Origin: Phytopythium helicoides
Taxonomy: Eukaryota; Oomycota; Peronosporomycetes; Pythiales; Pythiaceae
DNA length: 64,000 nucleotides
Assembly (NCBI GenBank): GCA_024867545.1
Contig: JANFNE010000010.1
Coordinates: 558,001-622,000 of the forward strand
Direction: 5' to 3'
The notes under the pieces are model-generated. The model did no database searches. It saw only the letters and a program-made list of their open reading frames with translations, and was not told the DNA's origin. Position 1 is the first letter of the stretch, and every line of letters starts with the position of its first letter. The translations under genes and the position numbers were made by a program. Below, in pieces: positions 9,386 to 19,524 of the stretch.

Positions 9386-11062
9386 TTACGCGTTGCAGAG
9401 AGATCGGAAGCCACCGAACCCGATCTCCGACAGACGCGTGACGCCCAAGAGGCCCATAATGATGCCACTAAACCCAATCACAAACGCGACCAAGAAGATC
9501 ACGAACGCTGACTTGCGGTACTTGCGGATCAGGTATGACATGCCAAGCTGGCCGATGAGGCCCGAGACAAAGCCGATGGCTCCGTGCCACAGCGCATGGT
9601 CCACTGTTAGCGTGCCGAGGATGATGAATTGCACAGTCGTAGCCGACGAGGTGAACAGAATCATGGACGATGAAGTAGCCGCAGCGACTTGCGGGTGAAG
9701 CCCCATTTCAAGTAGCAGTGGACCCTTCACCATACCTCCGCCAATGCCAAGCAGACCAGCTGCTACACCTGCTGCTGTGCACAGCGCAGGGTACTTTACA
9801 ACAGCCTCCTTGGTCCACACAACATCGCCCTTGGCGTACTCAAACCCTGAAGCCTGCAGCCGCTCGTGGAAGTTGCTGATCTTAATGCCGTAGTACATGG
9901 TCACCGCGGCAAAGAATGGGAATGCAAGCACAACAAGGCCCCAGTATCCAACGCTGCCACACGACAAGCCAATGATGCTCGGTGTACCATGGCCGCCCTT
10001 GGCCAGCGAAAATACCACAAGGCCAATCCACGTGAGGCACAGCACGATCATGTCCATGAACGGAACAACGCGGCGCGACTTGACCATTTCTTCGAGCGAG
10101 AGGAGACGCACCGGCTGCTGTTTTCCCTTCTTTCCCTTCCCTCGGATGGTCTTCATAAAGTTGCTTGAGTTCACGCTGTGGATCAGAGACTCGTTCTCGT
10201 TCTCATTGTCGCTCGTACTGTCCTCATCCGTGCTTGTCGACGACGACCCGTGCTCATCGACGTCATTGAATGCAACCTTGTCAAGAACCTTGAGCTTGAG
10301 GTGCGGAGAGGCGGTAGCATCTTCAGCCGGGCGCTTATACGCCTTCCACTTTAGATACGCGAGGGCAACAACCTGGAACTTCTTGAAGCGTGACTCGTAT
10401 GGCAGCAGCTTCCAATAGTTGACAATGTCGGTAATCTTCTTCTTGTCACTTTGCGCCTCCTCGTTCCAGATCTTCTTGCCCTTGGAAAAGGTGCGCAGCG
10501 CCGTCTTGGTGAGCAGCCACACGATGCAGACCGTAATGAGCCACTCGGGGAAGACAGCGTTCATGTTGACGCCAATGATGGTGCCAGCGAGCGTCATGGG
10601 CTCCATGAGCAGCACGGTTTCATAGTCGATGATGGGTCGGCTGCGCACGAGCGGGTGGCGCTTGCGCACGTTGAGGATGAAGCTGGCAATGGCTCCGCCG
10701 AAGATCGTGGCCTTGGACAGCGGCACGGCCTCGTGGGACGACAATGCCATGAGGATAATGTAGGCGGGCACGAGCAGTCCTCCTCCTCCCAGCCCCGATC
10801 CCGCCGACAGCACGGTGCAGACGAAGGCGCCGATGGAGCCCACGAGCTCCGTGTGCGAGAGCGGGAAGAGCGGCGTGGCCTCCTCGCAGACGCCGGCGCG
10901 GCACGTCCAGTCGTCCAGGCCCTGCGCGTGGCAGTCGGCCGTGGACTCGCACGTGGCCTCGGCCACGACGTCCAGCACGGGCGAGTCGTCTACGATCTGC
11001 GCGTGGGCGGCGGCCGCCATGGCGAGCAGCAGCAGCAGCGACGACGCGTCGAGACGAGCCAT
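9386..11062 (-). CDS. TauE/SafE-family membrane transporter
   Basis: Single exon, 558 aa. I start at the ATG at 11062; an in-frame GTG lies two codons upstream. It has a signal peptide (MARLDASSLLLLLAMAAAAH), then a short Cys-rich lumenal segment (six Cys within about 45 residues), then hydrophobic segments with the TauE/SafE pattern: VLSAGSGLGGGGLLVPAYII in the first half and GVAAGLLGIGGGMVKGPLLL in the second. A charged Ser/Glu/Asp-rich cytosolic loop of about 100 residues separates the halves. Relatives in bacteria export sulfite or sulfoacetate, and eukaryotic members are poorly characterised, so the substrate is unassigned. The Fanzor relic lies immediately downstream. Confidence 0.88.
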   Translation of the reverse strand: MARLDASSLLLLLAMAAAAHAQIVDDSPVLDVVAEATCESTADCHAQGLDDWTCRAGVCEEATPLFPLSHTELVGSIGAFVCTVLSAGSGLGGGGLLVPAYIILMALSSHEAVPLSKATIFGGAIASFILNVRKRHPLVRSRPIIDYETVLLMEPMTLAGTIIGVNMNAVFPEWLITVCIVWLLTKTALRTFSKGKKIWNEEAQSDKKKITDIVNYWKLLPYESRFKKFQVVALAYLKWKAYKRPAEDATASPHLKLKVLDKVAFNDVDEHGSSSTSTDEDSTSDNENENESLIHSVNSSNFMKTIRGKGKKGKQQPVRLLSLEEMVKSRRVVPFMDMIVLCLTWIGLVVFSLAKGGHGTPSIIGLSCGSVGYWGLVVLAFPFFAAVTMYYGIKISNFHERLQASGFEYAKGDVVWTKEAVVKYPALCTAAGVAAGLLGIGGGMVKGPLLLEMGLHPQVAAATSSSMILFTSSATTVQFIILGTLTVDHALWHGAIGFVSGLIGQLGMSYLIRKYRKSAFVIFLVAFVIGFSGIIMGLLGVTRLSEIGFGGFRSLCNA

Positions 11063-11336
11063 GGCCACCGGCAGTTGGGCTTCCGAGGGGAAAAGAGGCG
11101 TTCCGGCGCTGGGTGAGGCGCGGGTGTTGCCCTCGAGGCGGCGGCTTTACTGGTGGTGGCCCGCCATGCTCAAGCCGCGCCAGTTGCAGTGGTCGAGCTG
11201 ATCGAAGCCTTTGCGGAAGAGCTCACGAGTTGTCAACTTGCAACGATGCATACAAAGTGGAGGAGAGGTTGCTGAAAGAGGGGGAAATACGTGACAGGTT
11301 TTCGCAATGCTGGAGCCGACTGGAGGACGGTTTCGG

Positions 11337-11443
11337 CCAATCAGACCGACGAATCGCGCAATCCTGCAGTCAGCGCGATTAGGCGCGTTGATTGGTTGGT
11401 GGTGCAGCCAATTGGTGTGCTTCAGAGGGACCATCTAGCCAAT
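11337..11443. promoter_or_regulatory. Cluster of CCAAT boxes upstream of TauE/SafE gene
   Basis: Five CCAAT/ATTGG pentamers fall within 107 bp: 11337-11341, 11391-11395, the overlapping palindrome CCAATTGG at 11408-11415, and 11439-11443. They lie 275-380 bp upstream of the ATG of the minus-strand transporter. Clustered CCAAT boxes are typical NF-Y targets in other eukaryotes. The link to this gene is by position only. Confidence 0.45.
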
Positions 11444-13080
11444 CAAGAGTGGAGATGGAGCCACATCAGAGTTTGGCAGGCGGAAAAGATACCAGCGAAG
11501 AGACACGAAAGAGCTTGCGCCTCTTGAAGACGTTCTAGACTCTTGCAATGACGATCACGAGTGCTACTACTGTTGGGCACCGGCATGGGGCTTGCTCAAG
11601 TTTGTGCTCGGCGGTTGGTTTGGAATCGCTGGCTTGATGAGAACACGATGGATGGATGGGCTCAGCTTGGTGGCGGCTCGACAGATCTCACCAGGATGAG
11701 AATGGGGGAGCACTTTCTTCGGCGGTCCTGTCCAATGTGGCTACAGCGTTAGCTCAACGAGTACATGGGAAACCGATGTCGTGTGGAGGCATTGGTCGTG
11801 CTGCTGACTCTGCGAGCGCTACACTTGCTGGAGTGATCTAGGTGCTACATGGTGTACAGTGTGTAGCTGGCAGTCTCCATCATCTCCAAATCTTCATTAG
11901 AGTTGGCGACTTGCTGTGCAATCCATGCAAATCACTGGAACAGGTCGATGACGTTCAATGTGAGCATGCAAATTGACTTTGGCAGCCTGGATGGAAGCGA
12001 ACAGGGCTCAAGAATATGTCAAATGCATTGCGTGATACTTAACGTATCGGCGTGAATCGCACTGCCCAGGCTCACAGAGTAGGAGCCCAGTAGTAAGGTA
12101 GAGCTCGCACATTGTACTCACGACCAGGGAGCTTAGGAAGCTGCAGAGACGCTTGGGTAGATCTTGTGACGTTCGGTCGCGGATACTGGTCTCGTCGGAC
12201 TGATGTCTCCGACTCGCGAACCAGACCAAACACCGGACCATGGAGCATGCTACGAGCACAAAGGTTCAGTGGAATCGCACTTCAACTTCAAGAAGGTCAA
12301 GTTTGTTGACTCCAACTTTCATTGTGATGTCTCGGACACACGAGAGTGCACGCATCTCGCTTAGTCGACTAGCACTACGGATTTGTCTGTCTGGAGAGCC
12401 GCCCGGACAGCGGCACTGCTCCCATCCCACTCAGCAACAACACAATCAGCTCCCCGTCGGCTGCACTGCTCCATCCCCTGAATGCAAGCGATCAGGACTT
12501 GCCTACCGCCACAGCCTCGGTGCATATTGATCTGTGCGTCATCGTTGTCGAGCCTCGAGATCACGACAGCCTGCAATTCTCGAACCTAAACGTCCTACTT
12601 GTGTGCTCCTGCCATGCTCCTGCACGCGCGGGCAGCTCCTCTCTGGATTCGACATCTCACAGTGTTGTTCATGGCATGCACTCCCGCAAATCCCACCGCC
12701 CGCGATGTGATGACCGCATGCGAAGCCTCCACGTGACGCGTGTGGATCCGCCTGCCACGCACGTGATTCGTGGCGGCGCCATGGCGCTCGGCTCCTCCAT
12801 CCTGTGGCATACATTTCCCAAGACAAGTCGGTGTTCGCCGAAGCTTCCAGGTGTCAAAAGCCAACTCTTCGTACGCGACAAAGCGACTTATATTCAGCCA
12901 ATCATACTCTCCAAAATCTCCAAAATCCAATTTTACACTAGTTTCATTGGCCAAAAACGCTCGGTGCGCGCCAGCCAACTGGTTTGGCGCGCCACCCATC
13001 GATAGAAAAAGGACGAGAATGAAGCTGAGCCATTTCCCTATTTCTGGCGACGGAAGCGGAGCTGCGAGCCTGAAGTGATC
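11444..13080. other. Intergenic, with promoter-like elements near the right end
   Basis: No frame in this 1.6-kb region shows domain content or codon use like the neighbours. The right end looks like the promoter of the gene at 13081: CCAAT boxes at 12898-12902 and 12927-12931, an ATTGG at 12946-12950, and TTTGGCGC at 12983-12990 within the palindrome GGCGCGCC. TTTGGCGC matches the E2F consensus of animals and plants. Confidence 0.4.
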
Positions 13081-13610
13081 ATGAGCCCGGCTGCGAGCAA
13101 GGTGCGCGGCCTGGATACCTACATGGAGGCTTGGCGTGTGTGTATGTGGTCGACCTCTAGCTAACTATCGGCCCACGGCTGCTCGCAATGGCTCCAGACG
13201 TGCGTGGTGCTGACGTCCTCGACGGTGTCGATCGCGGACCAAAAGTATCAGATCGCGCAGCTCAAGATGCTGCTGGAGGGCAACCGCGTGGTGTTCACCG
13301 AGGTCGACTGCAGCCTGGAGGAGAACAAGGAGACTCGCGACCGCTACTTCGAGGCCAGCGGCATCCGCGGCAACTTTCCCCAGGTCTTTCTGGAGGACGC
13401 CGACGGCGTGACGTACATCGGCTCGTTCAAGGAGATCCAGGAGCTCAACGAGATGAGCGACGTGCCGGCCGAGATCATCAAGGCCAACAACATCCCCACG
13501 CTCGAATCCGTCTTCCAGGGTGGGTGATTTCGCTCCGTAGGGATTGGTGATAGTACAGCGGACTCACCAATGTGCTGTGTGCTTGAACAGACGTCGCTCG
13601 CCGCGCCTAG
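13081..13610 (+). CDS. SH3BGR/glutaredoxin-like thioredoxin-fold protein
   Basis: Three exons: 13081-13137, 13198-13519 and 13591-13610, with introns of 60 and 71 nt and consistent phases, giving 132 aa. After a short N-terminus comes a beta-alpha-beta fold: VVLTSSTVSIADQKYQIAQL, then EGNRVVFTEVDCSLEEN, then a conserved GNFPQVFLEDADGVTYIGSF (cis-Pro loop and following strand) and a C-terminal helix. This matches the SH3-binding glutamic-acid-rich-like branch of the thioredoxin fold, which lacks the CxxC redox centre. Here the N-terminal active-site position reads SSTVS, so redox catalysis is unlikely. The molecular role is unknown. Exon 3 encodes only six residues (VARRA plus the split Asp) before the stop. 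Confidence 0.8.
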
Positions 13611-13944
13611 GCGCTCTGCAAGCGTCATTTATGGAGGGGCGACCCTCCCTGACCGTCGGCGCCTCCCCTTCCTCTCCACTAGGCTTTGATATCGCTGGAG
13701 GCGCTGTAGAAGCAAGCAAGCACGCCGTACTGTAGACCACAAGTAGACTCGACCTCGAATGCATCTAGATTGACTTTCCTTCGTCCTCGTGTTGCTTTCA
13801 TGCTCATCGTCAAGGCTGGATGCAGGAGGAACGCGTGCGAAATGGAATATGTGGCTCGTGTCTATTACTCGCTATGATACATCTTGCTCTCTTTGCTCGA
13901 CTCTACTCGACGTCCGTCATACTGAAACAACTCTACACAACAGC
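13611..13944. other. Convergent intergenic region
   Basis: This 334-bp gap holds the 3' ends of the thioredoxin-fold gene (plus) and the bZIP gene (minus). No open frame or structured element is supported. Confidence 0.5.
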
Positions 13945-15327
13945 TTAGGCGCTCGACACCAGCACGCGCAGAGCCGCCGCGGCCTTGGCAGGCTCCTCGG
14001 CGAAGCGCTCGAGCGCCGTCTGGGCCACCTGCGCCAGGTCCAGCTGTCGGACCTCCTCGACGATCTTGCCGTCGGCGGCGAACGTGACGTGGGACACGAT
14101 GCGGAACGTCAGGCGCTCGCCCTCGTTGAAGTGCGCGCTCAGCTGGGTGAACGGCGCGGCGAGCGGCACGCTGTCGCTGCACTTGCGGAGCTCCACCTCG
14201 ACGTCGAAGTTGACGACGCACTTGTCGTGGGCAGCCGCGGCGGACTTCCACTGAACGTCGTAGCGGCGCAGCTTGTACGAGGAGAAGACCGAGGCCGCGC
14301 GGCGCTTGCTGTCGAGGATCGACTCAATGCCCGACACGCGCTCGCTGGCGAGCGAGATCTCGGCGGTCTCGCTCCAGATGTTGGCGGCACCGGACTCGAA
14401 GGCGCCGCCCTCGGCCTCGTTGTACGCGCGCACGTAAGCGGCGAGCGTCGTGTTCTGCTTCTTGCGCAGCTCGTTGAGCTGGGCCTCGGAGAGCGGCTCG
14501 GCCTCGGCACCGTGGGAGCCGACACGCGCCATCTTGGCGCGCAGCTGTCCGTTCTCCTTCTCGAGCTCGGCGGTGCGGTCCTCGAGGAAGTTGAGGCGGT
14601 CCTGCTTGCGCTTGCGGCACTTGCGCACGCGCTCGCGGTTCTTCATGCGGCGGCGCTCGTCGAGGTCCTCCTGGTCCGAGACGCGGTCCGAGTTGGGCGT
14701 GGCGTTGGCGCGGCGCGCGGCCATGTCCATCGGCGGGGGGATGACGGGGCGGCTCATGTAGTCGTAGCTCATGGGCATGCTCATGGCGGCCATGTCGGCC
14801 ATCTGGTGGTGGTGGGGCTGCTCGTGGTGCATGGCGGGCTTGTAGGCGTCCGGCGTGTTGGCTGCGAAGGCGCCGGGGAAGCGCATGGGGACCTTGACGC
14901 CCGAGACGTCCTTGGGGGTGAAGCCCGAGGGGGAGATCTTCTGGTTGACGTCTCCGCGGGGCGAGTAGCCGGAGCGCATGTACGCGGGGTTTCCCGCCGA
15001 GGTGGGCACTGGCTCTGGCAGTCCCGTGACGCTGATGCGCGGCGTGAATCCGGTGGTGAAGCGCGGCGTGAAGCCCGAGCGCGGGGTGAGCCCCGTGCTG
15101 AAGCGTGGCGTGAGGCCCGTCTTGAAGGCGCCGAGCGGCCCGCAGAAGTCGCGCAGGTCCTCCATGCCGAAGGTGCGCGGGCTGAGCGAGATGGGCTTGG
15201 GGAGCGCGCCGATGCCGTCGGCGGCCGAGAGCGCGGCCGACGACGCGGGCATGTAGCCCATGTGTCCGGCGCCGAGGTTGGGCAGGCCAAGCTCCTCGCG
15301 CGCGGCGTGCAGGCCCATGGAGGACAT
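13945..15327 (-). CDS. bZIP transcription factor with Thr-Pro repeats
   Basis: Single exon, 460 aa. The basic region (about residues 218-240) reads RRRMKNRERVRKCRKRK. It keeps the Asn and Arg/Cys positions of the bZIP basic motif N-x7-R but has ERV where most families have xAA. It is followed by a leucine-zipper-like heptad stretch (LNFLEDRTAELEKENGQLR). The N-terminal half holds closely spaced Thr-Pro-Arg units (GLTPR and GFTPR repeats between about residues 75 and 105) plus further SPR and FTPK sites, which suit proline-directed kinases. The C-terminal 190 residues form a separate mixed alpha/beta-looking block ending SHVTFAADGKIVEEVRQLD, reminiscent of NTF2/SnoaL-like folds; that part is inference. 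Nuclear DNA-binding regulator; targets unknown. Confidence 0.9.
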   Translation of the reverse strand: MSSMGLHAAREELGLPNLGAGHMGYMPASSAALSAADGIGALPKPISLSPRTFGMEDLRDFCGPLGAFKTGLTPRFSTGLTPRSGFTPRFTTGFTPRISVTGLPEPVPTSAGNPAYMRSGYSPRGDVNQKISPSGFTPKDVSGVKVPMRFPGAFAANTPDAYKPAMHHEQPHHHQMADMAAMSMPMSYDYMSRPVIPPPMDMAARRANATPNSDRVSDQEDLDERRRMKNRERVRKCRKRKQDRLNFLEDRTAELEKENGQLRAKMARVGSHGAEAEPLSEAQLNELRKKQNTTLAAYVRAYNEAEGGAFESGAANIWSETAEISLASERVSGIESILDSKRRAASVFSSYKLRRYDVQWKSAAAAHDKCVVNFDVEVELRKCSDSVPLAAPFTQLSAHFNEGERLTFRIVSHVTFAADGKIVEEVRQLDLAQVAQTALERFAEEPAKAAAALRVLVSSA

Positions 15328-18300
15328 GGCGGCAGACGTGGAGGGTGGGGCGGTCGACGGCGACGCGCTGGGTCTCTTCCTGTGGAAGCTAATGGTGGCG
15401 GTCAGCAGGCGGGGGCGGGCCTGCTGGGTGGCTGCTGCTGCTGCTGCTGATGGAGCCGCGGCGGTCGGTCAGTCAAGGCAGTCGGCGAGCGACTGGAGCG
15501 CTTCCGAGCAAATTCGATTATGTAACGTGTGTGCGTGCCGGCGGCGCCGAGCGCGGCGATACCTACGCGCCGAAGGGAAGCGCAGGGCAATGTACGGTAC
15601 AGTGCCACAATCGCATGTTGATTATTGGTGGGTGCGTGCGCGCGGGGTTTGCACTACGAGCGCTGTATAGGACGGAACAACATCTTGCCGTTTGTATGCC
15701 GCGCTGACTCGCGAGGTTGCCGGGATCCAGCTGGCGAGAAGGCAGGCTTGCACAAAACACGGCAGCTGGTGGCTGCAGCCCGCACGTCGCTCTGCGATAC
15801 TGGCGACAGGTGTGTTGTCCGCGAGTGGCTCGCGGCACCATCTCCGGCACGGGAGACATTCGGCACCGGGAGCTCGACGAGTACCGTAGATATTTTCGAG
15901 CGCGACCAACTGTTTCCGGGCACCTGTTGAAGAGCCGGTCCACTCGCACTCATGGCTCACTCCGTTTACCAGCAGGTTGCCTCAAGGCTAGCGACACCGC
16001 CCCACGCTTCCATGGTACACGGGGGCAACTCGCCGGAGCGGCTCCGGCCCCACGCTCACATTCCACAAACGAGGACAGCCTCGCATCCTGGGCCACGCTC
16101 GAAGCTTCCACGCTTGGGCCACAGTACTGGTCGCCGACCGGACTGTCGTCGATGAAACGCCGGACGCGTCCAGTTCTCGCGTCGCCACGCAGTGACGTTC
16201 TGAGTTTTTCCGTCCAAAAGATCGTGAGCTTTCCGTCCAGCGCGAGCGTTTCAGCCAGTCAAGGGGCAAAAGTGCACCCGGAGCAGAAGCCGGTCCACGT
16301 GGGTATACGAATATCAACATGTACCACCCGCTCTCTGAGCACTGCCGCTAGCCCCGGTGCCGCAGACGTGACCGGTCTATATTTGGAACTTCCGCTTTTG
16401 CAGGTGCTGCCATGTCACTTGAACAAAGTATGCGCGTGGCAACAGCTGTGTTCGGAAAACGCGCTTCCTGCGCCGCCGAACCAGCTGCCGGGTGGCCATA
16501 TTCAACATGCTCGTGCACGTTGGCGAAAAGATCGGGTCGCTTTTGCACTCGAGCCGGGGGGAATATCCACCCGCCGCGCCGTCGTGACATGTTAATCGAG
16601 CGGAGCGTGGCACCGAGGCGAGGCGGGGAGCTCGCTGCGTGGCAAGAAAATCCACGCGACCACCCCACCTCGCCGTATTACAAGATGGCGGCGAGGAACG
16701 CTGGCCCCGTCTCTATTGGAGCTCCACGAGCGAACATGCACCGTATCCGCGCGGCATGATTGACGTGGAGCCGGTGTCCTGCGTCGCGTTCGCCTATCGA
16801 CGGCAACTCTTCGCTCGGGAAAATCCAAAGTCATTCGGATCTTCTCGAAGCTTCGAGTGGTGCAACTCGAACGTGTCGCGAACTCATCCGAGTGATTCCT
16901 GTGGTCTGCAGGACCCCGTTGCACCTGCTTGGATGAGGGGCGGGTGGACACGAGACGCCGCGCCAGAAACCGCAGCGAGCTTTTTGGAGATCGCAAGACA
17001 ACTCGCCGTTACTAATCCCAGCCCGGCGCGATGATGCTAATGTCTGCGTGAGACTGTAAACGGCGGCGCTGAGCGGTATCCAAACAAAGTCAAATCCCTG
17101 TCCATTGCTGCAAATCGCGGAAAAGGTGACAATGCTTCAATCCTTCAGCACTAGCCAGCCCTGTGTCGCACATGAGGAGGATGCATCCACTTCCGCTCCG
17201 TTCCATTCCATTCATGCGAGCGCCACTATTAGTCCGCCCCCGCTGAGCGCCATACACCACACTACATCTTTGTATGTTGCTCAGCGCATCGCGCTTAGGA
17301 TCCGACGTTTGTAATGCCACCATGAGCGTGTGGCTGATGAGCTTCTGTTCACTGTCACGCAGCACTGTCATACACTTTGAACACAAATCCACGAGTCTCG
17401 CTTTGCACGATCTTCTTGTGGTGTCAGACCACTAGAGGCCAAGCGTTGCAGAGCGCGAGTCGATTTGAGGCCAGGGCTGCTGGCTTTCTCGTATAGATTG
17501 ATGCCAGGCTGAAGTAAGGATCCGAACGCTTGCTCCGGCCAGAAGACGTCTCGCTCGTGGATCACTTTGGTGGAAGCGCGCCGTGCCTTGACGGTATCTG
17601 GACTTTCGGATGCTCTAATACTTGGTCACCAGGCACTGCCAATAACACAGGCATCAACTAACCGAAATCTGGCAGATCTGCCATGCGTCGCTGGAGGCGA
17701 GATATCAATTGCCTCCATACCTGTGGTGCCAACGATTCACTTTGTGGCATGAGAGCCTGTCCCAATTGAACCTGTCGGACGAGCGAGGCAGATAGTGGTG
17801 CTGCGTGTAGTCCATGGCTGACCATGAGTTGAGTTTGGCTCGTCTTGGTGTTTGATTGCTTTTCGCGCGTGAGCTATTATCACTGGAAAGCCTCGTCAGG
17901 ATGTGCGTGAGGGCTCCGACGCCTGCGTGCTGATTCAAGGCACAAATCCGCTACAAGCATCTCTGTGCTGTCGAAGCGATTGAAACGTGTCCGCGAGCCC
18001 TCTAATGCGTCTCGTGGTCACCACGAGGCAACGCCAGTTGACATTCGAAAAGGCCAGTGTTTATTCGTGGTGTTCATGTGCGCCATTCGATTGAGGCGAG
18101 CTGATACAGATGAGTAAAGTGGCCGACAGGGATACCGCCATCCAGTGCCATTGAGTTTGAGGAAAGACATGCCTCAGAGTCTCCTTTGCAGTAAACGCTA
18201 AGGTGTGCTGGTTCAGTTAGTGTTCTCACTTGCCATTCCAAACGAGTAGCAAGTGGTGGACCGACCAAAAACGCCAGCTCCCCCGTTGGATCCCTACAAC

Positions 18301-19524
18301 GAAACGAAATGATGCGATAGAGCGCACTTCTTTGTGGAATGACGCTGCGTTGTGGGTTCGGCTTGCAGTGGTTGTGGCCTACAACTGGACTTCTGCCGCA
18401 GACCAGAAGTGAACCATGACCCATGACTCGCGCGAGCTGATTCGCAGTCACGCATGCATCTGCACGTGCTAACTAGGCGTTTCAACATAAGCTTGTCAAA
18501 TGGACAAGCTAGAGAGGGAATCGATGCCTAAGCGCGTAGAGGAATCAACTCAACATTACGATATCAGGCCTTCGCACTGGCGCTTCTGTCATGGGTTACC
18601 TCGAGTAGCCTCCTCGCTCGCACCTCCATGCCCATGTAGGCTACCCCGGCGAACAACGAAGTTTCATAAAGAACTCGACGATAGTTTTCGATGCTTTGGC
18701 TTTGATACGAAACGCAAGCCCACCTCGGAGCGGCCATCGCGATCACAACAAGCAGACCAGCCGAACTTCGTAGACTCCGCTGACAAGAGTTGAAAAAAAT
18801 TTTTTTTTGAATGGAGACAAAAGGTGTCCAGGATGCTCAGTATCCCACCGAGGCCTGGGGTTGTTGGCATCGGTAGCCTTAGCAGCAATCCGGCTAATGT
18901 ATTGCACGCGGTAGATTTGATGTTCCCTCTTACAGCGAAGCTCGCGTCCTAAGACTGTTCTGGGCACAATCATGTTTTCTATCGGGATTTTCGCGGGTTT
19001 TACAGTGCGTTGATGAGGTGTAGCAATGAATATCTGCCCAAAGCAGGTGATTAGTGAAGTTGCTGCGTAGAAATTGATGGCATGCGCTTCCCGTTCAAGG
19101 TAGAATTTTGTGTTATCTCGATAGCCTTGGTACTTGTCGTTCGCGTCTTAGTAGTTTTACAGCGGCGGCTTGAGAGCTCAAGACTGCGCTGTCGCATCGA
19201 TAGTTGGTCGTCAAGGTATTGCTGAATACAAAAAGCACACCACGAGCAGTAGGACTCGAATGGCTAGTTGGGGAGCTCCTCGACGCTATCACCGCAGTAC
19301 CTGAAGAGGAGCGTCACACACGCTCAAAGCGTCTTACTACGTCGCCACTCCCAAACTCTCAGTTTTCACATCAAATGCCGCCCACTTCAAGTTGGCTCGG
19401 CAACCAGCATTCCTCAAGTCCTCATGCTCACTCTCCCACCCAATGTGGTCCACACTCAGTCCCATTGACCACCAAACCATCGGACCACCAGATCATCGCA
19501 CCCACCAAGCTCGTCCTGTCCGCC
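15328..19524. other. Gene-poor intergenic region
   Basis: This is the largest gap, 4.2 kb. Open frames up to 292 codons occur (for example 15717-16595, plus) but contain no domain, have unnatural composition and overlap similar frames on the other strand. The left 500 bp is the probable bZIP promoter. The middle, 15.9-17.0 kb, is GC-rich with many hexamer restriction-like palindromes but no obvious repeat. The right part, 17.0-19.2 kb, is lower in GC. I found no tRNA or rRNA signature by eye. Confidence 0.45.
15431..15448. repeat. Trinucleotide GCT/CTG microsatellite
   Basis: Six tandem GCT units lie about 105 bp upstream of the bZIP start codon, in the likely 5' leader or promoter. The tract is short, and no function is implied. 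Confidence 0.6.

Noticed and set aside
13789..15450. 553-codon plus-strand frame opposite the bZIP gene
   Set aside because: Composition is Gly/Arg/His/Leu-rich with no motif. The minus frame encodes an unmistakable bZIP protein.
15717..16595. 292-codon plus-strand frame in the large intergenic region
   Set aside because: No recognisable domain, unnatural residue mix rich in Arg, Ser and Pro, and competing frames on both strands of similar length.
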